From: Micropterus salmoides
Taxonomy: Eukaryota > Chordata > Actinopteri > Centrarchiformes > Centrarchidae
Length of the DNA: 64,000 bases
Reading direction: 5' to 3'
Assembly: GCF_014851395.1 (NCBI RefSeq)
Contig: NW_024041039.1
Coordinates: 31,965,660-32,029,659, forward strand
Notes under the pieces: generated by a model
The model's input: only the letters and a program-made list of their open reading frames with translations
Told to the model about the DNA's origin: nothing
Database searches by the model: none
Shown here: positions 42,201 through 53,458 of the stretch, one piece after another
Layout: each line of letters opens with the position of its first letter
How positions within the stretch are numbered: the first letter of the stretch is position 1
Made by a program: the position numbers and the translations under genes

Positions 42201-44933
42201 TGCATTAGGGTGTTGTAGCCCTACTGGTTTTCAAACTAACTGGTCGCCGTACGCGTGCGCGTGTTGTGCGCAGCAGCTGCGGACTGACTCCATCCCCAGA
42301 TTCGTCACACATTCACAAACATGTTCCCGGCGAGTTTCAAGTCGCATCTTAAATCTACTGCGGCGATCATGATTGAATAAGTGAGCACTACATTATCTAG
42401 CCACACACGAAAAAAAGAAATGGAAGAAAATAGACTTTTTACAAAATCGCGTCAAGCTGGATTCGAAGTCACCTGAGCAAAAAGTAACATCTGGTCCCAG
42501 ATCTTCACGTTACCTGCGAGCTGATCCAGCAATCATAGATGACTGTCTTCCAGTCACGTATTGATTAAGCACGTCATCATCCAGGTAACACTTTGTTTGG
42601 GCTGCTCTACAACAGCTGGTTACTTTGAGCGATCTTAAAAATACCACAACATGTTTATCAAGGTGTTTTTCTCGTGGCAATATTGACCCCCTACACGCTA
42701 TGACACGGGAATGCTTTTAAACAGTGACTCTCTTACTCCGACAATACTGTGAATACATGAATTTATTAAAACACCGAGCCACATGAGGAGCAGAAGTGGA
42801 AATATTCTGCCCACAACACAGTAGGCCTCATGGACTTAATGATTTACAGTCATCATCAACACAAAAAGCATCAAGTCAGAAATAAGGAAACGAAAAACTG
42901 GAATTTGTAAGGAAGTTACTTTGTGTTTTACACTTGATGAACAAGCAGCAAATACACTCCGGCGACCTGATTTAGGCTAATGTAGCCTTATGAAGATGAG
43001 CTTGAACAACAACTAACAAGTTAAATGGGTTTTAAGTTCGTGTTTTGGGAAATAAAAAACGAGGCTCAACTTGCAGTAGGCTACACAGTGTAACTCAGAA
43101 TATTGCATATTGTATACTGCAGAATATTATGGAAGCATATAGGGGACAAAAATTAAAATTATCATGAAAACTTCCCACAATAACATTAAAATTTTCCACA
43201 TATGTATGTGTTATTTAGGTAAACATTTAAATGAAAATGCAATCATTTTCATTTTCACATACTTGTGTGAGCAATCTAGGACCATATTAAAATGAAAATG
43301 GAAACAGCATTTGACATTGCATTTTCAAAGACTTAGTCTGCTCTATAGTGGACTTTATTCAAATGCAATGAGTGAAACAGCGCCCCCAGTCTATCAGGAG
43401 AAATTATTTAGCGTTCTCCTGACAACCAGCGAATACTTTTAAACTGTCCTCTGGCAGCAAGAAATCTGTTACCATTAAAAAACTGTAACCGATTAAATCA
43501 GTCACACACCTTTAAAAAGGGACATTTTTGAGTTTTTAAATATATTTATAACATATTTATTGCCATAGGTCATCAGGTTGTAATGCCATCTAAAATTTGA
43601 GGCATTCACCAACTTTCTCAGATGCCTATAAAAGCCTGTATAGGCCAACTGCTTTCTACGTGAAGGACTGGTCACATTTCCTGCGAAAAGCAACTGTCGT
43701 GCTGACATTTATGTACGCAATATTACAGCAAATCATGTGAAACACTGTAATTTTGTGTTTTAGTTGATTTAAACTAGATAATGTGAGCTTGCCTGCAATG
43801 ATGTGTGAGAACTTTCACCGTCCACTTGATCAATACAACAAAATTCAAATTGGCCAGGAGGGAACAAAGATGAAGAGAATAAACAGTGAGTGAGTGATGA
43901 ATAACGTAAGTAGTGTAGGCGGTGTAGCACAGGCACAACCTGGAGGAGGAACTAGTCTAAATGACTGTATTAGTATAATAATATAACATTATTAGTATGT
44001 TGTTAATTTAATATTTAACTGTAAGTTTGATATTACTTATACATTATGTTACTATATCCAATATAATTTCATATAATTAGTATATAACTTACCACTAGTA
44101 CATTAGTTCAAATTACAGCTGCTTCAGTTTGGAGTTGTTTTTTTATTCATTAACTTCACTACCCCTCCAACCTTGATTTTAGGCAGGCTACTAACTCGTC
44201 AGTAATCATAACTGTTTATGCAGAACATTGAGTTCAACATTTATAAAGTTTGTTGCAGCACATCAAACTTTAAAAAAAAAATCCCGCTCCATCCAAGCTG
44301 TGCACAAAAAGTGACAGTGACAAGAGCATCGGCTTTATGAAAAGCTGAGTGCGTTTCAATGAAAGGCAGAGATTTAGCTAAATAGCCAGCTAACGTTATA
44401 CAAACCCACATGCTCCTTCAATTTTCCCTGTTGTCTTCTGTCTTACCGATTCAGCTGCTGCCTGTTTTTCAGGAACGGGGCTGTTCAAGTGGCCATAGAG
44501 CGACCGGCCAACCGGGTTAATCCCGTTACTCCTGATCGCCACTCCGACTATGTTTTGACTCGGAAATCATTTTCCGGTTCGCACGGATCTATTTTTTGGA
44601 GCGTTTAAGAGTGAAATAGGCGCACGGTAGATCCCTGCGCCTAACGTTACAGAAATTAATCACACAGTCGCTACTCACTGCCTGTTTAGTGTTTTTGGCT
44701 ATGCATTATAAATAAATGCGTTCACCTACACTTTTAGCAAACAAACTTTTAGACAAACAGGATTTTCACATTGAAAAAAATATCTTCAAAATTTAATACC
44801 TTGTTAAATGGCGATAAAGACTTTTTAATGGCCTTAATTTTCGAAAAATTTATTTATTACCTTTTAAGACCCTGCGGACACCCTGTAATTGTAATCTCAA
44901 TGTTCTAAATCAAAACAGACAACATACACGTAA
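42201..44933. other. Intergenic between gnpda2 and cox8a
   Basis: It starts with the CpG-rich region near 42245-42285, probably part of the gnpda2 promoter. The remaining 2.4 kb is AT-rich with no recognisable gene; the short minus-strand frame at 43708-43502 has no known domain. The cox8a poly(A) signal marks the other end. Confidence 0.45.
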
Positions 44934-45203
44934 TTTATTTTTATAATTTAATGTTAATGTTGTAACATACTCCTTTAAAGGGAAGATGTACGATACAATT
45001 TGTAAAGTATTATATTTATCACAGTCAGTGTTTTGGGAACAGTTGGTTTCTATCTGGGATGTGGAGTGGAAGTGTTAAGAGAAGTAGAAAGTGGAGGTCA
45101 AATGTCCATATTCTTCTCTGCAGCAGAGCATAATGATGATGGTCCCAGGTTGTCACTGGAGACAGGAGGCTGGATCCACCAGGTATGAGTTAAAATGTCC
45201 ACT

Positions 45204-45299
45204 TTAGTCTTTCTTTTTGTAGTCCTCTAAGTTAGCCAGGACCCACCCAGCTGGTCCCAGAATGGCCAGGGAGAATAAGCCCATTCCAATGACAGTTTC
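45204..45299 (-). CDS. cox8a: cox8a exon 2
   Basis: The exon encodes ETVIGMGLFSLAILGPAGWV and LANLEDYKKKD before a TAA stop at 45206-45204. This is the transmembrane helix and the basic tail. A candidate poly(A) signal AATAAA lies on the minus strand at 44939-44934, giving a 3' UTR of about 270 nt. Confidence 0.93.
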   Translation of the reverse strand, partial: ETVIGMGLFSLAILGPAGWVLANLEDYKKKD

Positions 45300-46983
45300 C
45301 TGGACAAGAGAAAGAGAGGATTCTGTTAGCCAACCAGCATCTTTGCTGCTACATAAGAAAATCCATCAACCACACTGTAAGTGTGTCAAAGGCCGTGTTT
45401 ACCCTGTTGGCCCCAAGTTCACATCAGCGCTCAGAGCCGTATTTTTTGGGTACAGCGTTCAGGTCTGTTCAACAGTTTCTCATGCAGAGAGTATATTTGG
45501 GCAGCCCACCCACAATCTACCATAGTTTTGTATTCACTTTTCATTTTCAATGTGCTGATTTGAGCAAAATTCTTGGCCTTTGGAAGACCATGACTTTTGT
45601 TCAAAGACTATCTCTGAACCAACACAGGGTTTAGGTTTAGCATCTCCGCCCTATCCTATACGACCACCTGTTATCACGTTCCTGAGCGAAACGGAGCAGC
45701 ACAGCTAGTAGGTGGACCTTGAAGCTACGATTATTTTAACATAACCTTAACCCTCAGACACATGATTAATTCCTGCCCTTTGTTCTCCTTCCTTCATGAA
45801 GACTCTGATCTGTTTTTGTAGAAGCTACTTTAGAGGAGTGCTGACTTCACTTTCATCAAAGTGGAATCCTCTACTGTTGTCAATAATTGCATCAACACAA
45901 ACACAGGGCTGGACGATATGGTCAAAAATGTTATCACAATGAAAAGTTTCATATCTTTGATCATGTTGTTTTAAATCGTTATTTCTTTTGAGTTTAAAGG
46001 CTGATTTTTGTTCCTGAGTAAAAGTTGAAGAAACCCGATGGTTAATTGTGGTTTAAATTTCTTTATGGTAACACTTGATGCCAAACAGTGGATCACTTCA
46101 CAACAAATATGCATGAGTAAAATGAAGTAAAAGCTTTTTTCAGTCCTTTTTCCCTCAACAAAATATACATCTAAATAACGAAAATAAGTCCTAATTCGTT
46201 TATGACTCAAGTGAATAAAGTTAAACATTTATTGAACATTTGTTATATTGTTATTGAAAAAACTATATTGCGATAATTATGGTTATTGTTTTATTGTCCA
46301 GCCCTACACAAACACCAAGCTCTCAAAGCACTTAAGTATTCTTAACTGGGTATTAACTTGAGACTTTGTTACTGGTCTGTCAATGCAGAAGCAATGTAGC
46401 TGACCTTGTTTGTTACAGTTAACGTTAAGTTCCTTCTGACCAAATAACAAAATGGGAAAAGCTGAACATCTGACTACTTTCTGAATTCACTGTATGGCCA
46501 CATGTCCGTGAACACGGCTTCACTACACTGACCGTTTTATCAACACATTTCTGTGTAAATCCATAGCGGATAGAGCGCTTATAGCTTAGATAGCATGGCT
46601 AACTAAGGTTAGCTTGGGCCTAACTTGGTGAAGAAAGTGGAACTGTGAGGCTACATGAAAATATGAGCGGCGATTTGAAATCCTTTACTAGACATGCATG
46701 TATTCTTATTCATCTGCATGTTAATTACACACGTTGACCTTTATAATAAAATAGTCTGACAGTGCCCGCTGAATTCGTTTTTGACCTCATCAGCCAATGA
46801 CAGCTAATGGCCCCTAGCAAGCCACCCAGTTAGCATCAGCTCGAGGTGGTTTAGCGATAAACTTACAGCGGCGCCGACCTTTCCCTTAGCCGGTTTGGTG
46901 TAGAGGTTAGCCCTCTGACAGACGGTGTGTCCCCGCATGGCTGGAGCAGCACGACTAGCGACGAACCTTAGGAGCCCCGGCAT
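45204..46983 (-). CDS. cox8a: Cytochrome c oxidase subunit 8 (two exons)
   Basis: A small nuclear-encoded subunit of mitochondrial complex IV. Exon 1 is 46983-46867 (39 codons, donor gtaagt) and exon 2 is 45299-45204 (acceptor cttgtccag, 31 codons plus stop), joined in phase 0 to give 70 aa. Residues 1-36 are Arg/Ala/Lys-rich without acidic residues (MPGLLRFVASRAAPAMRGHT), fitting a cleavable mitochondrial presequence. The mature part has one membrane helix (about residues 44-62) ending in the family signature GPAGWVLANLEDYKKKD. Mammalian COX8A is 69 aa, so the length is normal. No break is seen. Assignment to 8A rather than another COX8 paralogue is likely but not proven. A MITE fills part of the intron. 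Confidence 0.92.
45904..46306. mobile_element. hAT-type MITE, 403 bp, with perfect 8-bp duplication
   Basis: The ends are CAGGGCTGGAC and, inverted, TAGGGCTGGAC. The flanking 8-mer CACAAACA is identical at 45896-45903 and 46307-46314, which is the target length of hAT elements. Longer imperfect arms ('gatatggtc' and 'ataattatggttattg') continue inward. No transposase frame. It sits in the cox8a intron. Confidence 0.88.
46867..46983 (-). CDS. cox8a: cox8a exon 1
   Basis: ATG at 46983-46981 opens 39 codons, which cover the presequence and the KPAKGKVGAA start of the mature protein. The exon ends GGCGCCGCT before donor gtaagt. A second in-frame ATG (codon 16) exists, but the first gives a complete presequence. 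Confidence 0.92.
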
Positions 46984-47300
46984 GTTTATCTGCTAACAGT
47001 TACGGTACAGTGTTACCGTCGACAACGAGAAGGTGGTGTGGAGTGAAGAGGAACCGGATCAACGAAAAGGTCATTTCTCTTCTTCTCTTAACCAGAGACG
47101 AGCAGCGAGCCGCACAGTGCCATCTACTGTCATGGTGTTAATGGGCACGGACCATAGACTGTATATAAAAAGGCATGGACAGGGCTCTCAGCTCACGCAT
47201 TCTTCGGGCCTTTCCGAAACTAGACCCTCGCCGCTGCCTCTCCGACACGGAGTGAACTCTGGTCGGAGTCACCCTCACAGCCAAATCGAGCCCGTGTAGG
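46984..47300 (-). promoter_or_regulatory. Probable cox8a promoter region
   Basis: GC-balanced sequence directly upstream of the cox8a start codon on the minus strand, with CpGs (for example gtcgacaacg) and no TATA box close to the ATG. The word 'catagactgtatataaaaa' at 47153-47171 is common in fish repeats and should not be taken for a TATA box. No factor site is confidently assigned. Confidence 0.3.
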
Positions 47301-47865
47301 GTTTAAATACAGCGACAACTTTCTGACGAACTCCCCTCTCCCCCCAGCGTAAATAGGATCTGACGTTACCGCTGCTCTCACTGCTATATGTGTATCAAAT
47401 GAACTACAGTGGTATTAAGATTCAGGATTGATGTGTGTGTGTGTTTTGCAATAATGAAACTGAAAGCATTTGTCATTCATTTTGTTTGTGTCGAATATTT
47501 CTTTAAGAACATGACTTTAGATATTTCCGAAAATAAATATTATATCCTTTTGTGAAAAGATTGATATTCATTGTAAAGGCAAGCCTACATTTTTAAACTT
47601 GTTTATCTTAGCCCATATGAAAAAGATTACATTCACAAATACAACATTTCAATATAAATCATAGCCTACATTATATTGAAGCCTTAGGCTATATAGCCTG
47701 AAGAATTTAAAACAGTTAATAGCCTATGTATAAAGACTTAGGCTAACTATTTTTCTTTAATGCCTTTGTTGCTTGTTAAATGATACCCTGTGTATCTAGT
47801 TGTGCCATGTTCTTTCTCATATCGTTTAATGTAGTCTATTTTGTTTTGGCTGAAGATTTTCACAT
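47301..47865. other. Intergenic, no feature recognised
   Basis: AT-rich sequence upstream of cox8a with a short GT run near 47432. Nothing else recognised. Confidence 0.45.
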
Positions 47866-48770
47866 AATCAGAATCAGAATCAGCTTTATTGCCAGGTATG
47901 TGTACACATACGAGGAATTTGACTCAGGATTGTACATTGCTCACGATGTGCTTACTCATACAATAATACAATAACACAATAATAAAATAAAATCAGACAC
48001 AGGCAACAGTGTAGACAACAGAAATATACACACTATGAACAAAAAACAATAACATATTGACAAACTGTGTAGTGAGTGCAAAAGATGCATGAGTAAATTA
48101 TTATTATCATTATTATGTACATGTCAGAGGTGGATGTGATACAGGTACACATACATGCTTACATGTACACAAGTACATAGTACGATGGAGCATAGTGCAA
48201 AGGATGCTGGAATAAATAAGTATTATTGTGCAGGTGTTATGTACTTGAGGTAGGTGGATTTGGTATACAGTATATACAGTATGACAATATAACAGTATGA
48301 ACAGCTCTGAAATAGAGAATGATGAATAAATAATAATAAGTGGTAACCAGTAAACAGGTGGCTGATTAGAGACAGAGTTACTGTTTTATTGCAAAGGAGT
48401 TGTTCCTAACAGCGTTAGTCAGATGTCAGCTGTTCATCAGAGTGATGGCTTGTGGGAAGAAACTGCTTCTGTGTCTGTTGGTTTTGGCGTACAGTGCTCT
48501 GTAGCGCCTACCAGAGAGGAGGAGCTGGAACAGGTTGCGCCCGGGGTGAGATGGAGCTGCAGTGATGTTTCCTGACGGTTTCCTGACTCTGGAAATGTAG
48601 AAGTACTGAATGGAGGACAGGTTGGCACCCATGATCTTTTCTGCAGTCCTGACTGTCTGTTGTAGTCTGCTCCTGTCCTTTTTGGTGGCAGATCCAAACC
48701 AGACAGTGATGGAGGTGCAGACTTCACTCAGGCCTGGGCAGGCAGTGTAACTGTCGCCCAGGAAAACCAT
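47866..48770 (-). mobile_element. LINE 3' end (minus strand), same family as 10187-10800
   Basis: The minus strand frame 48770-48426 encodes CTSITVWFGSATKKDRSRLQ, VRTAEKIMG and SIQYFYISRVRKPSGNITAA, and then the end motif HPGRNLFQLLLSGRRYRALY with SSFFPQAITLMNS. This is the C-terminal domain of the family's ORF2. The 3' UTR ends in tandem GATTCT at 47866-47884. The frame is open over 114 codons, but the element is 5'-truncated. Confidence 0.75.
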
Positions 48771-49300
48771 GAGTAATATTGTTTATTTCCATTGGCGGCA
48801 CAGAGAGGACCTGGACAGGGGCGGGCTGTAGAGACGTGATTGTGTACAGGGCGTGGGCTACTTAAATAGGAACACACTACTCGCCAGTGCTTCTTTTGTT
48901 GTAGGAACAAGCGGTGGAGACTAAGGGATTGACGGAACGAGCCGTAGGGGAGCAGTGTGACCTGTGGAGCCGCTTGACGTGTGGGATTGATGAACTGACC
49001 GAGTGACTGAGAGCTGGCACACTATTATTAATTCCCCTTTTTGTATAGCTCCCTTTTTAACTTGTGTCATCATCACATTGATTTTAGTTAGGCCTTTTTT
49101 ACATCATGTCTGATTTTTAATTGCATCAATAAATTGTAACTAAGTGTGGTTTCTGCTCTGCTCCAACCCCGATTTAAAAAAATCTGTGTGTGTGAGTCCT
49201 AGGGCTCAAAGTACCCCCTAGGTGGCGTTGTCGGCGTTTCTTTTTAAATATATTTTACTTAAAGCTTTTAATTGAGAATTTTTTATTGGACATCTGTACA
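48771..49300 (+). mobile_element. LTR-like block between LINE pieces
   Basis: It contains a TATA-like word (acttaaatagg, about 48861), an AATAAA at 49128-49133 and a tail with 'ctctgctccaaccccgattt', the order expected of an LTR (U3-R-U5). No flanking duplication or internal genes were found, so it could also be another type of repeat. Confidence 0.28.
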
Positions 49301-49311
49301 CCAACCTTTGT

Positions 49312-49810
49312 TTATGTAGAGACCTCTCCCCTTGTTTTTCCTGTGAGCAGCGTTACGCAGTCCGCCCAGAAAATATTAAATCCCAGTAGGTGAAGTGCGT
49401 TGTCCAGGATGTGCTCGGTGAGCCAGGACTCGGTAAAACAGAGGGCGGCAGATCTGCAGAAATCCGAGTTAGTTCTGTTGAGGAGCAGCAGTTCCTCCAT
49501 TTTGCTGGCTACTCTGGACATTTGCCAGGTTTATAGAAGGGAGCACAGTGCAAAAACCAAGCTGTCTCAGTTTAACCAGTGTGCCTACGCTTTCCCCTCT
49601 GGCGTCTCCGGAAGATCCCAAAAAGAGCTGCCACTCCTCCAACTAATAACTGGGAAAGTTTCAGGTTCGATAAGGAATGTTTAAGAGAGAGTTTAAGAGG
49701 TAAATGTTACCAGAGAGGGACGGCAGAAAACAGAGTTAATAAGCAAAAACACACAAAGCACTACAGAACATAATCCAGAGGCTGCCATCCTCCGCAGTGC
49801 CATCTTGCAG
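49312..49810 (-). pseudogene. LINE 5' region with endonuclease start (minus strand)
   Basis: The minus-strand frame 49521-49312 encodes KMEELLLLNRTNSDFCRSAA and CFTESWLTEHI, the N-terminal APE endonuclease motif set (with the Glu in FTESWL). It ends at GKTRGEV, where the GGG of the usual KTRGGG is disrupted. Upstream (to about 49810) is a 5' leader with a hydrophobic frame. It is probably the same family as the 3' pieces at 47866-48770, but the middle of the element is absent. Confidence 0.65.
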
Positions 49811-49825
49811 TAGCCTATCTATGCA

Positions 49826-50067
49826 GTAAAGATGAAGCTAAAACAGGACGTTTATCAGGAGGTATGCACAGTGAGTTTGGCAGGACATTGGGACAGTAGT
49901 GAAACTGGAAGGTATCTATATAATATACAGAAACATGTTGGTGCTGGGAGGATGGTGGGCTGGAAACGTGGGGAAGAAAATTTAATCACTCATCTGAGAA
50001 TAGGACATACAGGTCTCAACCTTTCATTATATAAAATAGGCAAGCACCCAACTGGGAAATGTATATA
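49826..50067 (+). pseudogene. LINE C-terminal region, left of the Tc1 insertion
   Basis: The frame from 49832 encodes SETGRYLYNIQKHVG and NLITHLRIGHTGLNLSLYKI, then GKHPTGKCIY, the start of the Cys/His motif at the end of RNase H-bearing LINE ORF2s. The frame is cut at the TA where the Tc1 inserted, and continues after it at 51673. Confidence 0.75.
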
Positions 50068-51672
50068 CAGGTGCTGGTCATATAATTAGAATATCATCAA
50101 AAAGTTGATTTATTTCAGTAATTCCATTCAAAAAGTGAAACTTGTATAATGTATACATTCATTCTACACAGACTGATATATTTCAAGTGTTTCCTTTTAA
50201 TTTTGATGATTATAACTGACAACTAATGAAAACCCCAAAATCAGTATCTCAGAAAATTAGAATATTGTGAAAAGGTTCAATATTGAAGACACCTGGTGCC
50301 CCACTCTAATCAGCTAATTAACTCAAAACACCTGCAAAGGCCTTTAAATGGTCTCTCAGTCTAGTTCTGTAGGCTACACAATCATGGGGAAGACTGCTGA
50401 CTTGACAGTTGTCCAAAAGACGACCATTGACACCTTGCACAAGGAGGGCAAGACACAAAAGGTCATTGCTAAAGAGGCTGGCTGTTCACAGAGCTCTGTG
50501 TCCAAGCACATTAATAGAGAGGCGAAGGGAAGGAAAAGATGTGGTAGAAAAAAGTGTACAAGCAATAAGGATAACCGCACCCTGGAGAGGATTGTGAAAC
50601 AAAACCCATTCAAAAATGTGGGGGAGATTCACAAAGAGTGGACTGCAGCTGGAGTCAGTGCTTCAAGAACCACCACGCACAGACGTATGCAAGACATGGG
50701 TTTCAGCTGTCGCATTCCTTGTGTCAAGCCACTCTTGAACAAGACACAGCGTCAGAAGAGTCTCACCTGGGCTAAAGACAAAAAGGACTGGACTGCTGCT
50801 GAGTGGTCCAAAGTTATGTTCTCTGATGAAAGTAAATTTTGCATTTCCTTTGGAAATCAAGGTCCCAGAGTCTGGAGGAAGAGAGGAGAGGCACAGAATC
50901 CACGTTGCTTGAAGTCCAGTGTAAAGTTTCCACAGTCAGTGATGGTTTGGGGTGCCATGTCATCTGCTGGTGTTGGTCCACTGTGTTTTCTGAGGTCCAA
51001 GGTCAACGCAGCAGTCTACCAAGAAGTTTTAGAGCACTTCATGCTTTCTGCTGCTGACCAACTTTATGGAGATGCAGATTTCATTTTCCAACAGGACTTG
51101 GCACCTGCACACAGTGCCAAAGCTACCAGTACCTGGTTTAAGGACCATGGTATCCCTGTTCTTAATTGGCCAGCAAACTTGCCTGACCTGAACCCTATAG
51201 AAAATCTATGGGGTATTGTGAAGAGGAAGACGCGATACGCCAGACCCAACAATGCAGAAGAGCTGAAGGCCACTATCAGAGCAACCTGGGCTCTCATAAC
51301 ACCTGATCAGTGCCACAGACTGATGGACTCCATGCCACGCCGCATTGCTGCAGTAATTCAGGCAAAAGGAGCCCCAACTAAGTACTGAGTGCTGTTCATG
51401 TTCATACTTCTCATGTTCATACTTTTCAGTTGGCCAACACTTCTAAAAATCCTTTTTTGTAGTGGTCTTAAGTAATATTCTAATTTTCAGAGATACTGAA
51501 TTTGGAATTTTCATTAGTTGTCAGTTTTCATCACAATTAAATGAAATAAACATTTGAAATATATCAGTCTGTGTGTAATGAATGAATATAATATCCAAGT
51601 TTCACTTTTTGAATGGAATTACTGAAATAAATAAATTTTTTGACGATATTCTAATTATATGACCAGCACCTG
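50068..51672 (+). mobile_element. Complete Tc1-type transposon, 1605 bp
   Basis: It begins CAGGTGCTGGTCATATAATT and ends with the exact inverse of that sequence. TA duplicates at 50066-50067 and 51673-51674 flank it. The terminal inverted repeats are about 200 bp each (50068-50268 and 51471-51672), with inner 'attagaatattgtg'-type copies of the outer motif. The transposase gene between them is open end to end. The insertion is inside a LINE reading frame. Confidence 0.95.
50384..51388 (+). CDS. Tc1-family transposase, apparently intact
   Basis: The enzyme cuts and pastes the element at TA dinucleotides. ATG at 50384 (MGKTADLTVVQKTTIDTLHK) is the family-typical start; an upstream in-frame ATG at 50348 would add 12 atypical residues. 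The protein has 334 aa, a normal length. Order: paired-like helix-turn-helix DNA-binding region (about 8-110, with GRKRCGRKKC hook/nuclear-signal-like motif at 49-58), then the DDE catalytic domain with Asp148 (FSDESK), Asp238 (FQQDLAPAH) and Glu273 (NPIENLWG). Exactly 34 residues separate the last two, the DD34E spacing. No stop or frameshift is present. Activity cannot be told from sequence alone. Confidence 0.95.
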   Translation: MGKTADLTVVQKTTIDTLHKEGKTQKVIAKEAGCSQSSVSKHINREAKGRKRCGRKKCTSNKDNRTLERIVKQNPFKNVGEIHKEWTAAGVSASRTTTHRRMQDMGFSCRIPCVKPLLNKTQRQKSLTWAKDKKDWTAAEWSKVMFSDESKFCISFGNQGPRVWRKRGEAQNPRCLKSSVKFPQSVMVWGAMSSAGVGPLCFLRSKVNAAVYQEVLEHFMLSAADQLYGDADFIFQQDLAPAHSAKATSTWFKDHGIPVLNWPANLPDLNPIENLWGIVKRKTRYARPNNAEELKATIRATWALITPDQCHRLMDSMPRRIAAVIQAKGAPTKY

Positions 51673-51787
51673 TATTGTAACCAACCAGAAACAGTTGAAC
51701 ATGTTCTCCTTCAGTGTAGGAGATACACTATCAGGAGGGGTCACCTCTTTCAGTCATTACGGAAGGCAAAACATCATGGTGTCACTG
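51673..51787 (+). pseudogene. LINE C-terminal region, right of the Tc1 insertion
   Basis: Immediately after the transposon the interrupted frame resumes: a Tyr codon made at the duplicated TA, then CNQPETVEHVLLQCRRY, completing the Cys-x2-Cys...His...Cys motif begun at 50050. Homology ends at about 51787, where minus-strand LINE sequence begins. Confidence 0.75.
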
Positions 51788-52810
51788 TCATATCCACTGC
51801 AGGGCCAGTAATATTGCCGTCAATTCTGTGGTATACACTGACACATGATCTGATATTCTTTTATTAATGTATAACTCACTTGCTGGAATATAAAATGCTG
51901 CACCTGCATGCCCTGATCAGGATCTTTGGAGCCATCTGTGAATTTAAATACAGAGTCTGAAATATAAAATGCAAAATAATTCTACTATGCTGAATTCTGG
52001 AAGTTGCTTTGACATATCTTTCAATTCCTGCTGAATGTTTAGGTCTACACTTGGTATTGGGCATAACCAGGGAGGAATGGAAGACTGTGATTCTGTAGGG
52101 CTGTAATCTAACTCGTAATCCTATGACTTCTGCCTTTGCATCACCAATCCACCCAAAACTAGTGAAATTTGTTACATTGTGTCCTTGGCAGGATGAGAAT
52201 CATATTGCCTCTGGAAATTAACCCAGTATGAAAGCATTATCTGTACTCGCCTGATCCTTAACGCCATTTCTCCCATTTCCACCTGCATTGCTGATAGCGG
52301 AGGTGGTCTGACTGATCCACTGCAAATTCTCAAGGCCTGAGCTTGTAATACATCCAATTTCTTAAGGTTTGATTCTGCCGCTGACATGTACGCTACACAT
52401 CCATAGTCAAAGACAGACCTCATGAGTGCCAGTATATATTTTTTAGAGCTGCTCTACTTGCTCCCTACTCTTGTCCTGACAGACATTGTAAGACAAGTAT
52501 TGATGACCCTTTTACATTTGTTCTTATTTGCTCATTCTTAACTGTCTAAATGAGTATTCCATGTGAGCTTCTTATCAAACCATACCCCAAGAAACGGTTT
52601 TGACTTGCTCAAGTGGTTTTTCATATAATTTCATGGAAATTGGTGTGACTTTTGCAGTCTTGAGAAACAAATCACCTGTGTTTTTGCTACAGATAATTTG
52701 AATCCCCATTTATTTGCTAATTTCTCCACATCCAAGATTTCTCTACGCTTTGTTCAACCTGAGAGAAGATGTCATTTATCATTATGTTGAATAACAGCGT
52801 GCTACACACA

Positions 52811-53458
52811 CTACCTTGACTCCGCCTTATACACACTGGAGTATTCTGCGCCTACTCTTACTTGTATTTCCCTGTCAAATAAAAAGTTCATAACCCAATT
52901 ATATGTTCTACCACCAATACCCAATGACTTCAGCTTAATAAATAACCCTTCTTTCCAGAGCATATCGTGTGCTTTTTCTATGTCGAAGAATAGAGCTATC
53001 AATACTTCTTTGTGGGTCTGTGCTTTCCTGATGTCTGATTTTAAGCACAATACTGAGTCCCCTACGGAACCTACTTTGTCAAGGGTACAGAAGAGCTTTA
53101 CTCTCTAGGAAATATGTTAAACACTCTGTGACCATTCGTTTCATAATTTTGCATAAATGTGAAGTTAATGCAATAGGTCTGTAGCTAGAAGGGTCTGACT
53201 GATCTTTTCCTGGTTTTGGAATGGGCACTATTATTGCTTGTTTCTAAGCTAAAGGCAGTTGGCCAATATCCCAAACTCTATTAAACAATCCAGTGTACTA
53301 TCTGTCATGTGTGCCAGCATTCCATAACATACACCATCTTTCCCTGGAGTGGTCTGACGAGCACTCGCAATTGCTCTTCTGAGCTCAAACATATTAAACG
53401 GTAGATCTAACAGATCTCCTGACAACTCCCTTTTCTCTGTTATTTTGGGATTCTCCAT
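52811..53458 (-). pseudogene. LINE reverse transcriptase fingers/palm remnant
   Basis: Two minus-strand frames give SARQTTPGKDGVCYGML, the conserved PGxDG motif, and ALFFDIEKAHDMLWKEGLFI, the motif-A Asp, here with His replacing the usual Phe/Tyr two residues on. The frames are separated by a degenerate stretch (53051-53248). An RT without motif C cannot function. Confidence 0.65.

Noticed and set aside
45262..45525. 87-aa plus-strand frame over the cox8a intron and exon
   Set aside because: It is antisense to cox8a exon 2 at its start and otherwise has no recognisable content.
47140..47180. TATA box of cox8a
   Set aside because: 'catagactgtatataaaaa' is a common fish repeat word and lies about 170-190 bp upstream of the start codon, on a gene of a type that usually lacks a TATA box.
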